A DNA stretch of 64,000 bases from Ferruginibacter sp. (GTDB taxonomy: Bacteria > Bacteroidota > Bacteroidia > Chitinophagales > Chitinophagaceae): NCBI GenBank assembly GCA_013141115.1, contig JABFRP010000002.1:2158647-2222646 (forward strand), given 5' to 3'. Each line of letters opens with the position of its first letter. The first letter of the stretch is position 1. The notes below the pieces were generated by a model. The model was not told the origin of the DNA, did not search any database, and worked only from the letters and a program-made list of their open reading frames with translations. A program made the translations under genes and the position numbers. This document shows, piece after piece, positions 35,859 to 44,624 of the stretch.

Positions 35859-37409
35859 TTATAACTTTATCTCTTCATCACTGTCATCAAAAAAATGAAA
35901 TTCAGTAAGGTGATAGTTGCTGTTTTCTTTAAGCTTAATTCTTTGTTTGAATTTGCGTTTCCACTTACCCAGCTTGGAGGTAAAAATGCCTTTGGTAAGA
36001 TAAGCGTATAAGATAGGATGCACTTCTACCGTTAAACCCTTATGCTTTTGCATGATAAGATAGTTCAGGTTCTTTTCTATTTCATCTTCCAATATTAATG
36101 TAGAAGAAATTTTCCCTGTGCCTTCGCAGCTTGGACAAATTTCTGTGGTGTTAATCGTCATCTCGGGCTTCATGCGCTGGCGGGTAATTTGCATTAAGCC
36201 AAACTTGCTTATTTGTAAAACGGCATGCTTAGCTCTGTCGCTACGCATGTATTGTTCCATAGCATCAGCCAGTTTTTTCTTATTCTCCATCAACTTCATG
36301 TCAATAAAGTCAACTACAATAATACCCCCCAAATCTCTCAAACGTAATTGCCTGGCAATTTCTTCAGCCGCTTCCAGGTTGGTTTCTAAAGCATTTTGTT
36401 CCTGATTATTGCTTACGCTTTTATAACCACTGTTTACATCAATTACATGCAATGCTTCGGTATGTTCTACAATTAAATAAGCACCGCTGGGCAAATTAAC
36501 TGTTTTACCAAAAGCTGCTTTTACTTGTTTGGTTATGCCAAAGCTATCAAAAATGGGAGAGCCATTATTATAATAAGAAACGATATCAGCTTTATCAGGT
36601 GCTATACGTTGTATATAAGTCTTTGTATCTGCAAAAATATTCTTATCGTTTATAACGATCTTATTAAAATCTTCGCTTAACAGGTCTCTTAAAATGCTGG
36701 TGGTTTTTCCCAGCTCATTTAAAATTCTTGTTGGCGGAGTTGCAGCTTTTAAATTGGTTTGTATAGATTTCCAGGTGTCAATTAAACTGAGTAGATCTTC
36801 ATGCAACTCTGCAGTGTGCTTGCCTTCTGCAGCAGTACGTACAATTACACCTAAATTTTTGGGCTTAATTGCTTCTATGATTTTTTGTAAACGTTTCCTT
36901 TCATCTGAAGAATGTATTTTACGGGAAACTGCAATAATATCATTAAAAGGAGTAACTACTACAAATCGGCCTGGTAAAGATAATTCGCAACTAAGGCGTG
37001 GACCTTTGGCTGCAATGGGCTCTTTTAAAATTTGTACTAAAATATTGGGTTTACCACTAAGTATTTCAGTGATCTTTCCTGTTTTTACAATTTCGGGCTC
37101 TACTTTAAATTTTGCAAAATCAAATCCTGTTTCGCTTTTATCGTTAATAGCTTCTGTTGTAAATTTTAATATGGAGCGAACGTAGGGGCTAAGGTCGGTA
37201 TAATGTAAAAATGCGTCTTTTTCAAAACCAACATCTACAAAAGCTGCATTTAAGCCAGGGATTAATTTTTTTACTTTTCCAAGGTATAAGTCTCCTACAC
37301 CAAAGGTTGCATCAGTTTTTTCGCTGTGCAGTTCCACCAGTTTTTTATCTTCCAGCAAGGCAATCTCAACCCCCTGTGGCGCAGCATTAATAATCAGTTC
37401 CTTGGTCAA
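35859..37409 (-). CDS. rng: Ribonuclease E/G
   Basis: An endoribonuclease of 516 residues starting at TTG 37409. An S1 RNA-binding domain lies near 35-125 (GDLYLGKVKKLIPGLNAAFVDVG is broken by strands). The catalytic region has DVNSGYKS near 320 and VVDFIDMKLMENKK near 365, with the Mg-binding aspartates. The zinc-link-like motif CPSCEGTG is near 435. Its length matches RNase G, without the long RNase E scaffold. It is the last gene of a minus-strand run after HU, a TPR protein and a small basic protein. Confidence 0.94.
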   Translation of the reverse strand: MTKELIINAAPQGVEIALLEDKKLVELHSEKTDATFGVGDLYLGKVKKLIPGLNAAFVDVGFEKDAFLHYTDLSPYVRSILKFTTEAINDKSETGFDFAKFKVEPEIVKTGKITEILSGKPNILVQILKEPIAAKGPRLSCELSLPGRFVVVTPFNDIIAVSRKIHSSDERKRLQKIIEAIKPKNLGVIVRTAAEGKHTAELHEDLLSLIDTWKSIQTNLKAATPPTRILNELGKTTSILRDLLSEDFNKIVINDKNIFADTKTYIQRIAPDKADIVSYYNNGSPIFDSFGITKQVKAAFGKTVNLPSGAYLIVEHTEALHVIDVNSGYKSVSNNQEQNALETNLEAAEEIARQLRLRDLGGIIVVDFIDMKLMENKKKLADAMEQYMRSDRAKHAVLQISKFGLMQITRQRMKPEMTINTTEICPSCEGTGKISSTLILEDEIEKNLNYLIMQKHKGLTVEVHPILYAYLTKGIFTSKLGKWKRKFKQRIKLKENSNYHLTEFHFFDDSDEEIKL

Positions 37410-37514
37410 GCGTAAATTTTTTTAAGACCATTACATCATGGAAAGGAAACATAACTGCATGCACTGATGTTGCTGTTAAATTAACAACTCTACTGCAGTG
37501 CATACAGATAAATA

Positions 37515-37537
37515 TGCCGGGACGAAGATTCCCGGCA
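37515..37537 (-). terminator. Hairpin after the 29-residue basic protein gene
   Basis: TGCCGGGA and TCCCGGCA form a perfect 8-bp stem with a 7-base loop. On the minus strand only ATATTTATC follows, a weak T-run, so this may be a weak terminator or an mRNA 3'-end stabiliser. Confidence 0.55.
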
Positions 37538-37553
37538 CCACATAGAAAAAAAA

Positions 37554-37643
37554 TTATTTTTTCTTATGGCGGTTCTTTCTTAAACGTTTTTTACGCTTGT
37601 GTGTTGCAATTTTATGACGTTTTCTCTTTTTACCACAAGGCAT
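37554..37643 (-). CDS. 29-residue basic ribosomal-type protein (AURKAIP1/COX24-like)
   Basis: A complete ORF from ATG 37643 to TAA 37554. The product begins MPCGKKRKRHKIATHKRKKR and ends LRKNRHKKK: 18 of 29 residues are K, R or H. This composition and the KRKRHKxxxHKxKKR pattern resemble the AURKAIP1/COX24 domain, found in mitoribosomal mS38 and the small ribosomal protein bS22, and in short Bacteroidota proteins. It probably binds rRNA. It lies between the TPR and RNase G/E genes. The family call is from memory of the pattern; a different small ribosomal protein is possible. Confidence 0.75.
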   Translation of the reverse strand: MPCGKKRKRHKIATHKRKKRLRKNRHKKK

Positions 37644-37693
37644 AACTAGTCTTTTTTGTGTTTAAAATAATATATTTAATTCGTTTTGTTCTT

Positions 37694-38545
37694 TTACTGC
37701 AAAAGCTTTATTCTTTGATCGATCTCTCTGTCATACTCAGGGTTGTCGGCCAACTTCTTCATTACCTGGTACCATTTAACGGCTTCAATTTTATTGCCTT
37801 TGCTTGCATAAGCATCAGCCAAAAATGCAACTGCTTCTAAATTGCCCGGATCAAATTTTACAACTTTAAGTAAACGGTCGATAGCTTTATCATATTGCCC
37901 CGATAAAAAACCTCCTACACCTAAAACCAGTTGCGCCCTCATATTGGAAGAATCTTTTTTAACCACCGCCAGCAATTGTTGTATGCCTTTCATGGTTTCT
38001 TCGGGTTTTCCTGTTCGGCCCTTGCCATAAATGTAACAGCTTCCCAATCCTATTTTTAAATCGTCGCTTTCGGGATTTAATTTTATCGCCTGCTCAAATA
38101 ACTCTATCGCCTGTTCTGTTTTCCAATTTAATTTTGCCGCATCTTGCTCTCCTCTCAGGTTATCCAAAATTAATTGGGCAGCAAAGGTGAGGTTTTTTTC
38201 TGAATTCTCCAACTTAACAGACTTAGATAAATAATAAGCATAGGGTTCAAAAGCGTGAACACTGTCTTTCCAAAAGTTAGCAAGTTGGTTATTGGCAACA
38301 ATTTGTTGGTTAAGCACATCGCCTCTTGTTACACTGTTCTCTAATTTGCCAAGCGTAACTATCTGCAAAGCAGGCAGTTTTTGTTTCGCCTGGCTTATAT
38401 ATTCCGTAATATTAAATTGCGGGGCAGCAGGTTGAGCTGTAGTTGGAGTAGCTGATTTGGATTTTTTTTCTACTGTTCTTCCAAAAAAGAAAAGTACGGC
38501 TACAACAAGTAAACCTGCTGCAGCAAGTAATATTTTTTTATTCAC
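37694..38545 (-). CDS. Membrane-anchored TPR protein
   Basis: A 283-residue protein with an N-terminal membrane anchor (ILLAAAGLLVVAVLFFFG), a proline/alanine linker near 35-45, and TPR helices from about residue 135 on (IELFEQAIKLNPESDDLKIGLG; IDRLLKVVKFDPGNLEAVAFLADAYASKG, each broken by turns). TPR arrays bind partner proteins. It lies 28 bases after the HU gene, in the same run as RNase G/E. No specific partner can be named. Confidence 0.85.
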   Translation of the reverse strand: MNKKILLAAAGLLVVAVLFFFGRTVEKKSKSATPTTAQPAAPQFNITEYISQAKQKLPALQIVTLGKLENSVTRGDVLNQQIVANNQLANFWKDSVHAFEPYAYYLSKSVKLENSEKNLTFAAQLILDNLRGEQDAAKLNWKTEQAIELFEQAIKLNPESDDLKIGLGSCYIYGKGRTGKPEETMKGIQQLLAVVKKDSSNMRAQLVLGVGGFLSGQYDKAIDRLLKVVKFDPGNLEAVAFLADAYASKGNKIEAVKWYQVMKKLADNPEYDREIDQRIKLLQ

Positions 38546-38572
38546 TTTAAAATTTTAGACCGCAAAGTTACA

Positions 38573-38896
38573 TTAGTCTTCGCTTTCATCGTGGTTTTCT
38601 GAGCTCTCTTTAATGTTTTTAGAGGCTTTTATTTCCTGCATAAATTCTTTGGCAGGTTTAAAGGCAGGTATAAAATGTTCTGGTATTTCTACAGCAATAT
38701 TCTTTTTAATGTTGCGGCCAATTTTTGCGGCTCTTTTTTTAGTGATAAAACTGCCAAAGCCTCTTATATAAATGTTCTCACCTACCGATAAAGACTTCTT
38801 TACTTCTTTAAACATTGTTTCAAGAGTTACTAAAACATCCACTTTGGGAATGCCGGTTTTTTCAGAAATTTGATTAATAAGGTCTGCTTTTCTCAT
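38573..38896 (-). CDS. HU/IHF family DNA-binding protein
   Basis: A 107-residue bacterial histone-like protein. It begins MRKADLINQISEKTGIPKVDV and contains the beta-arm entry IRGFGSFITKKRAAKIGRNI, both typical of HU/IHF. The C-terminal 15 residues are acidic and serine-rich, an extension common in Bacteroidota HU proteins. It bends DNA and structures the nucleoid. It is the first gene of the minus-strand run and is divergent from mutY across a 209-base AT-rich gap in which I see no other gene. Confidence 0.93.
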   Translation of the reverse strand: MRKADLINQISEKTGIPKVDVLVTLETMFKEVKKSLSVGENIYIRGFGSFITKKRAAKIGRNIKKNIAVEIPEHFIPAFKPAKEFMQEIKASKNIKESSENHDESED

Positions 38897-39105
38897 AATA
38901 GGTTTTTTATATTTCTATTAGTAAAATACAAAATAAGGTTTAAAAATCCAAATAAGTTGGTGATTATCAATTACTTTGTTGAATACAAATATAAGTATCT
39001 TTTGATAAAAAACATAATAACCCATTGATTATTAATAGCATGTACTTTATTTGATATGTATAAATATAATGTGATAAAATCTTTACAAAACGGATATTAA
39101 GGAAT

Positions 39106-40185
39106 ATGGCTACTCAACAAAAATATTTTACCAACGGACTTTTACAATGGAACAGTAAAATAAATAATCGCCCCATGCCATGGAAAGGCGAAAAAGACCC
39201 TTATAAAATATGGTTGAGCGAAATTATTTTACAGCAAACCAGAGTGGAACAGGGATGGGATTATTATAATCGTTTTGTAGCTGCTTTTCCTACAGTTGAA
39301 GAATTGGCTAAGGCTCCGGAAACAAAAGTATTTAAACTGTGGGAAGGCTTGGGCTACTATACCCGTTGCAAAAATCTGATTGCTACGGCTAAATTTATAA
39401 CTGCGGAGTGTGCTGGAAAATTTCCTGCAACTTATGATACTATTTTAGGCCTTAAAGGTGTTGGGCCCTACACCGCCGCCGCAATTGCATCTTTTGCTTA
39501 CAACTTGCCTTACGCAGTAGTAGATGGCAATGTGTTCAGGGTGCTATCCCGTTTTTTTGAAAACGCTACAGCAATAGACAGTACTGAAGGGAAAAATATA
39601 TTTACTAAGCTTGCCAATGAATTATTAGATAAAAAACAACCTGGCATTTACAACCAGGCTTTGATGGATTTTGGTGCGGTGGTTTGTAAACCAAAGTTGC
39701 CGTTATGTAAAACATGTCCACTGCAAAGCAAGTGTGGTGCTTATTTAAAAGGATTGGTAGATGTGTTACCGGTGAAAGAAAAAAAGATCAATCAAAAAAC
39801 AAGATGGCTTTTTTATTTTATTATTCAGCAAGATGAAAAAGTATATGTTCGTAAACGAGGTACAAAAGATATTTGGGAAAATCTGTACGAATTTGTGCTA
39901 ATAGAATCACCTGCAGCAACTGAATTTGCGCAAGTAAAAAAAACACCCGGGTTTATTAAACTTTTAGGAAAGACAGGACTTAGTATAGAAACTATTTCTA
40001 AATTGTATAGCCAAAAACTCACTCACCAAACCATACACGGACAATTCATCAAAATAAAACTGCAAAAATCAGTGCAATTGGAGGGGTACGAATTAGTTTC
40101 TGAAAAAAAACTGGCTTTGCTGCCTTTTCCTAAATTCATAACAACCTATTTGAAAGATAAAAATGTATCTTTAAATTTGTTATAG
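39106..40185 (+). CDS. mutY: A/G-specific adenine glycosylase
   Basis: MutY removes adenine paired with 8-oxoguanine. The 359-residue protein has SEIILQQTRVEQ near residue 40 with the catalytic glutamate, the helix-hairpin-helix LKGVGPYTAAAIASFAY near 122 and the catalytic aspartate in AVVDGNVFRVLSRFF. The iron-sulfur loop has C-x6-C-x2-C-x5-C near residues 192-208. The C-terminal NUDIX-like domain (about 230-350) recognises 8-oxoG. It heads a plus-strand run with ssb, gldE and gldD. Confidence 0.96.
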   Translation: MATQQKYFTNGLLQWNSKINNRPMPWKGEKDPYKIWLSEIILQQTRVEQGWDYYNRFVAAFPTVEELAKAPETKVFKLWEGLGYYTRCKNLIATAKFITAECAGKFPATYDTILGLKGVGPYTAAAIASFAYNLPYAVVDGNVFRVLSRFFENATAIDSTEGKNIFTKLANELLDKKQPGIYNQALMDFGAVVCKPKLPLCKTCPLQSKCGAYLKGLVDVLPVKEKKINQKTRWLFYFIIQQDEKVYVRKRGTKDIWENLYEFVLIESPAATEFAQVKKTPGFIKLLGKTGLSIETISKLYSQKLTHQTIHGQFIKIKLQKSVQLEGYELVSEKKLALLPFPKFITTYLKDKNVSLNLL

Positions 40186-40224
40186 ACAGGAAACTAAAGT
40201 ACACATTCTTTAAAATGAAATTTT

Positions 40225-40659
40225 ATGAGAGGCGTAAACAGGGTAATGCTAATTGGAAATTTAGGTAAAGACCCGGACATTCAATTTTTAGAGGGCAATA
40301 TAGGCGTGGCTAAATTTTCATTGGCAACAACCGAAACTTTTAAAGACAGAAGCGGTAAACTAATTTCTCAAACAGAATGGCACACCGTGGTATTATGGCG
40401 TGGCCTTGCCGATCTGGCACAAAAATACTTACATAAAGGAAGTCTTGTGTATATAGAAGGCCGTTTAAAAACCCGTAGTTGGGAAGATAAGGATGGCAAC
40501 AAAAAATTTGCTACCGAAATTGTTGGCGATAACTTAATTATGCTTGAAAAAAGAAGTGATGGCACAAGCCCCACCGGAGGAATAGAAGGTATTGAAGGCA
40601 TTGGAGGAGGTTCAGATATTCCGCCAATTGATGAAGGTAGTGAAAGACTGCCGTTTTAA
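40225..40659 (+). CDS. ssb: Single-stranded DNA-binding protein
   Basis: A 144-residue SSB with an N-terminal OB fold (MRGVNRVMLIGNLGKDPDI; SQTEWHTVVLWRGLADLAQKYL) and a glycine-rich linker. It has the acidic C-terminal tip SERLPF that docks partner proteins. It lies between mutY and gldE, an order found in several gliding Bacteroidota. Confidence 0.95.
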   Translation: MRGVNRVMLIGNLGKDPDIQFLEGNIGVAKFSLATTETFKDRSGKLISQTEWHTVVLWRGLADLAQKYLHKGSLVYIEGRLKTRSWEDKDGNKKFATEIVGDNLIMLEKRSDGTSPTGGIEGIEGIGGGSDIPPIDEGSERLPF

Positions 40660-40738
40660 AACACATCATTTATTATAGTATTTATCCCTTAAAGTTTTGA
40701 TATATAACTTTACAAATTGTTGACATAAATATTTTATT

Positions 40739-42076
40739 TTGGATTATCATTCGGTTACAGGGTTTATTAATTATTTTCCATTAACCTTACTGGCAATTAC
40801 CCTTGCAGCTAATGCTGTACTGATTTTTTTGGTAATACTGCTTTTAATAATTTCATTTTTACTGGCAGGCTCCGAGGTAGCTTTTTTTTCTCTTACTTTT
40901 AAAGATATTAATATACTTAAAACAAAGCAGCAACCTGCATATCGCCGTATTGTTAATTTGCTGGAACAGCCAAAAACATTACTGGCTTCTATGCTAATTA
41001 CCAACAGTTTTGTAAATATTGGCATTATTTTGATCTTCAATATTTTAATTGACGGATGGATAGCAGGTTTGCATTTTAACTTCCTCACTATTTTTTCAAT
41101 TAAAGTTTTAGCAGTTACATTTTTACTGGTATTGGTAGCCGAGGTATTACCCAAAGTTTGGGCAACGCATCATAAAATTTGGTTTGCAGCAACTGCATCA
41201 CTGGTAGTGGAAATATTTAACAGCGTTTTTTACCGCTTTAGCAAGCGCATGGTAAGGTGGAGTGATGGTATTGAAAAGAAGTTTTCTTCTGATAACACTG
41301 CTGCAATGGACAGCAGTCACTTAGATTATGCAATTGACCTTTTGCCGGAGCATGAAGCAACAGTAGAGGAGAAACAAATTTTAAAAGGGATAAGAAAATT
41401 TGGTGATACTACGGTTAAACAAATTATGCGTACCAGGCTGGATGTTAGTGGCATTGATGTTAACAGCAGCTTTGCGGCCGCTATTAAAAAGGTGGAGGAA
41501 TTGCATTACTCCCGCTTGCCAGTATATAAAAATAATTTAGATGAAGTAGTGGGTATGCTGCACACAAAAGACCTGTTACCGCATTTGCACGAAGCCGATG
41601 ATTACGACTGGCACCAACTGATGCGACAACCTAACTTTGTGCATGAGCAAAAACTGATTGAAGATTTGTTGCAGGAATTCAGGAATAAGAGAAATCATTT
41701 TGCAGTGGTAGTAGATGAATTTGGCGGCACAAGTGGTATTGTAACGCTGGAAGATATTATGGAAGAAATTATTGGTGATATAAAAGATGAATTTGATGAT
41801 GAAGAAAGTGCCAATAAAAAAATAGACGACTTTACTTATATTTTTGAAGGTAAAACAATGATCAACGATGTATGTAAAGCAATGAATTTGCCTGTAGATA
41901 CATTTGAAAATATAAGAGGCGACAGTGATTCGCTTGCCGGATTGGTGTTAGAAATTGCAGGTGAATTTCCGCAGGTAGATGAAGAAGTGGTTAGCGGCGA
42001 CTTTACTTTTGTGCCTTTAGAAATAAATAAAAACCGGATAGATAAAGTAAAAATTGTTATTAAGAGTGCAGAATAA
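40739..42076 (+). CDS. gldE: GldE: gliding-associated CNNM/CBS membrane protein
   Basis: A 445-residue protein starting at TTG 40739. An N-terminal CNNM (DUF21) membrane domain with three or four helices (about 20-195) is followed by tandem CBS domains (about 215-335; MHTKDLLPH-like and VVVDEFGGTSGIVTLEDIMEE) and a C-terminal CorC_HlyC domain. GldE is related to metal-transport CNNM proteins and in Flavobacterium supports gliding and type IX secretion, partly overlapping with GldD. The immediate downstream gldD confirms the identity. Confidence 0.93.
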   Translation: MDYHSVTGFINYFPLTLLAITLAANAVLIFLVILLLIISFLLAGSEVAFFSLTFKDINILKTKQQPAYRRIVNLLEQPKTLLASMLITNSFVNIGIILIFNILIDGWIAGLHFNFLTIFSIKVLAVTFLLVLVAEVLPKVWATHHKIWFAATASLVVEIFNSVFYRFSKRMVRWSDGIEKKFSSDNTAAMDSSHLDYAIDLLPEHEATVEEKQILKGIRKFGDTTVKQIMRTRLDVSGIDVNSSFAAAIKKVEELHYSRLPVYKNNLDEVVGMLHTKDLLPHLHEADDYDWHQLMRQPNFVHEQKLIEDLLQEFRNKRNHFAVVVDEFGGTSGIVTLEDIMEEIIGDIKDEFDDEESANKKIDDFTYIFEGKTMINDVCKAMNLPVDTFENIRGDSDSLAGLVLEIAGEFPQVDEEVVSGDFTFVPLEINKNRIDKVKIVIKSAE

Positions 42077-42121
42077 AAATGCAAAATACCGTGTTGCATG
42101 AGTTTTAAATAATTTTATATA

Positions 42122-42862
42122 ATGAGCATTAAAAAGAGTTTGAAATATAATACCGCCATCTTTGTACTCTGTACTTTTTACTTCATATTATCTTCCTGTA
42201 ATTCCACTTATACCTCTAAAAAAAATGGGTATTTTAAAGTTGATTTTCCAGAGCGGAAATATGTAAGTTTTCAGCAGGAGGGGTTCCCCTATACATTTGA
42301 ATACCCAGCATATGCAAAAGTGATTAAAGACAGTACCTATTTCGACAGCAATCCCGAAAATCCGTATTGGATAAACATAGATTTTCCTCAGTTTGGCGGC
42401 CGAATATTTTTAAGTTATAAAATTATTGGGGGCAAAGCCATTTATAAAATAAAACAACAGGATGGTACTTACAAAGATTCTGCAGCGCTGAATGTATTTG
42501 ACAATATGGTAAATGACGCCTTCAATCTTACCAATAAAAATCAGGCCATTACCAATGCCATTAAAGATAGCCTGATGCATACACCCAATGGTGTTACTGG
42601 TGTATTTTTTAAAGTAGGCGGCAATGCTGCAACTGCCAAGCAGTTTTTTTTAAGTGATACTATAAAAAATTTTATACGGGGTGCCTTGTATTTTGATGTA
42701 ACACCCAATGCGGATTCTATGCGGCCGGTTCAGGATTTTTTACAGGCAGATATTGAACACATGATCAATACCTTTCGCTGGATAAATAAAAACAGTACTT
42801 CAGAAAAACTACCCGTTGCTATGTTTAACAATGCACAGGCAGAAATACTGAAAGACAAATAA
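42122..42862 (+). CDS. gldD: Gliding motility lipoprotein GldD
   Basis: A 246-residue lipoprotein with signal CTFYFILSSCNS (lipobox cysteine near residue 26). Family landmarks are YFKVDFPERKYVSF near 40 and IDFPQFGGRIFLSYK near 85. GldD is required for gliding and type IX secretion in Flavobacterium; its molecular job is unclear. It lies 45 bases after gldE in the conserved gldE-gldD order. Whether this organism glides cannot be told from the window. Confidence 0.93.
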   Translation: MSIKKSLKYNTAIFVLCTFYFILSSCNSTYTSKKNGYFKVDFPERKYVSFQQEGFPYTFEYPAYAKVIKDSTYFDSNPENPYWINIDFPQFGGRIFLSYKIIGGKAIYKIKQQDGTYKDSAALNVFDNMVNDAFNLTNKNQAITNAIKDSLMHTPNGVTGVFFKVGGNAATAKQFFLSDTIKNFIRGALYFDVTPNADSMRPVQDFLQADIEHMINTFRWINKNSTSEKLPVAMFNNAQAEILKDK

Positions 42863-42935
42863 ACAGACATTATTTTAATACTCCGGGGTTTTACAAAAGG
42901 CCTTATCTAAATTTTATTACCCTCTTTGTTTACTT

Positions 42936-42943
42936 TACCTTTG
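42936..42943 (+). promoter_or_regulatory. -7 box of the DUF3109 gene, 5 bp before ATG
   Basis: TACCTTTG matches TAnnTTTG; CTGCC separates it from ATG 42949, suggesting a very short or absent leader. Confidence 0.5.
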
Positions 42944-42948
42944 CTGCC

Positions 42949-43539
42949 ATGATTGCAATAGACAATATATTGGTAAGCGATGCCGTAGTAAAGGATCAAT
43001 TTGTATGCGACCTTAGTAAGTGCAAAGGTGCATGCTGTGTAGATGGTGATGCAGGCGCACCATTGGAAAAGGCAGAGCTGGAAAAAATTAATGAGGTATT
43101 TGATAAAGTATTACCTTATTTAAATGCGGAAAGTAAAAAAGAAATTGAAAAACAAGGCCGCTATGTATATGACAAAGAATATGGTTGGGTAACACCCACC
43201 ATCGAAAGTAAAGTGTGTGTGTATGGCATTAAGGATAAAGCCGGTATTGTAAAATGTGGCATCGAACAGGCCTATCTGGATGGTAAAGTGCAATGGAAAA
43301 AGCCCATAAGTTGCCACCTGTTTCCGGTAATTACAAAAGAAAGTAAACGTAGCGAAAATATTTACGTTAATTACGAACCACGGGAAGATAACTGCAAAGC
43401 TGCCTGCAGCCTGGGCAAAAAATTAAAAGTGCCGGTATATGTTTTTTTAAAAGAATCGCTGGTGCGTAAATTTGGCCAAAAATTTTACGATGCACTGGAT
43501 GCCACTGCAAAACATTTAAATACAACCCCGAATCTCTAA
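42949..43539 (+). CDS. DUF3109 cysteine-rich protein
   Basis: A 196-residue cytoplasmic protein with many cysteines: CDLSKCKGACC near residues 20-30, CVYGIKDKAGIVKCGIE near 90, ISCHLFPV near 120 and DNCKAACSLGKK near 145. The pattern is that of DUF3109, related to the YkgJ-type zinc/iron-chelating group. A bound metal or Fe-S cluster is likely. The function is not known. Its own -7 box suggests independent expression from gldD. Confidence 0.88.
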   Translation: MIAIDNILVSDAVVKDQFVCDLSKCKGACCVDGDAGAPLEKAELEKINEVFDKVLPYLNAESKKEIEKQGRYVYDKEYGWVTPTIESKVCVYGIKDKAGIVKCGIEQAYLDGKVQWKKPISCHLFPVITKESKRSENIYVNYEPREDNCKAACSLGKKLKVPVYVFLKESLVRKFGQKFYDALDATAKHLNTTPNL

Positions 43540-43563
43540 GGGGCTTAAAATACATATCTTTTT

Positions 43564-44406
43564 ATGACGAACTTATTTCGATTACTGAATTTTTTTTTAT
43601 TTGCAATTTGTATATTTTCATTCACTTCATGCAGTGTTAATAAAGCAAAAATTGACAACAGCCTTAAAAAATATTTTGATGAGAATAATGTTGACGGCTG
43701 TTTTACTTTATTAAATAATGCCGACGGAAAAGTTACCGTGTACAATATGGCATTGGATACGCAACGATTTACACCAGCATCTACTTTTAAAATTGTAAAC
43801 TCTTTAATTGGTTTGCAAACCGGCAGAATTACTAACGATACCATGCTGATAAAATGGGATGGACAAGTTCGTGTTTTTGCTGGAGGTGATACAGCAAAGG
43901 ATTGGAATAAGGATATGAATATGACGGAGGCCTTTAAAGTAAGCAGCGTACCTTACTACCAGGAGGTTGCCCGTAGAGTTGGAAAAGATACCATGCAGGC
44001 ATGGATTGACAGCCTTGGTTATGGCAATAGAAACACCAGTGGCCCGGTAGATTCTTTCTGGCTGAATAATGTATTAAAAATTTCGCCTGATGAACAATTA
44101 GGTTTGGTAAAGCGGTTATATTTTGATCAATTACCTTTTAGAAAGAGCGTACATGAAATGGTAAAGGGTGTAATGTTGCAGGAAGATAATACGGCATACA
44201 AATTGAGTTATAAAACGGGCTGGGGTTTTGACGAACAAAAAAATAATATTGGCTGGCAGGTAGGTTGGATAGAAGAGAATAACCATGTATACTTTTTTGT
44301 AACTTTTGTAAAAGCAGGTAAGGGTGATGTTGATATGCGGACGATACGGAAAAATATTACTACAGGTATTTTAAAACAGTTGGGGTTTTTTGAAGGAAAG
44401 AAATAA
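43564..44406 (+). CDS. Class D (OXA-type) beta-lactamase lipoprotein
   Basis: A 280-residue serine beta-lactamase with all class D motifs: PASTFK with Ser73 and the lysine to be carboxylated (Lys76), SSV at 127-129, YGN at 153-155, Trp166 in the omega-loop region (FWLNNVLKIS) and KTGWG at 217-221. The signal peptide ends in FTSC, with the cysteine near residue 23, so it is probably a membrane-anchored lipoprotein. The enzyme should hydrolyse penicillins; whether it acts on carbapenems cannot be told. No mobile element is adjacent, so it looks like a resident chromosomal gene. Confidence 0.93.
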   Translation: MTNLFRLLNFFLFAICIFSFTSCSVNKAKIDNSLKKYFDENNVDGCFTLLNNADGKVTVYNMALDTQRFTPASTFKIVNSLIGLQTGRITNDTMLIKWDGQVRVFAGGDTAKDWNKDMNMTEAFKVSSVPYYQEVARRVGKDTMQAWIDSLGYGNRNTSGPVDSFWLNNVLKISPDEQLGLVKRLYFDQLPFRKSVHEMVKGVMLQEDNTAYKLSYKTGWGFDEQKNNIGWQVGWIEENNHVYFFVTFVKAGKGDVDMRTIRKNITTGILKQLGFFEGKK

Positions 44407-44474
44407 ATTTAACAATAAGTATCCTTTTAATCTGGGCATTATTTATACTTTGCATTAAACAAATATCTTAAGCA

Positions 44475-44624
44475 ATGATTTGGGAGTGGGTAGTTTTTAC
44501 ACTGGTTTTTATCGTTCCACTAATAGGGATTGGCATTTTTATTTACAGGATCAAAACGGGTAAAAGCAAAAAGCCTGAACCAGGGAGCACAATGAATGAA
44601 GGCGGTATTTCAAATTGGTTCTAA
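44475..44624 (+). CDS. Putative 49-residue single-span membrane protein
   Basis: An ORF from ATG 44475 to TAA 44624. It has a hydrophobic helix (VVFTLVFIVPLIGIGIFIY, about 6-24), then a basic stretch RIKTGKSKKPEPG and a polar tail ending ISNWF. The single helix followed by positive charges is the usual pattern for a small inner-membrane protein. It overlaps or abuts the start of the next gene, so coupling is possible. No family is recognised; it may be non-coding. Confidence 0.45.
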   Translation: MIWEWVVFTLVFIVPLIGIGIFIYRIKTGKSKKPEPGSTMNEGGISNWF

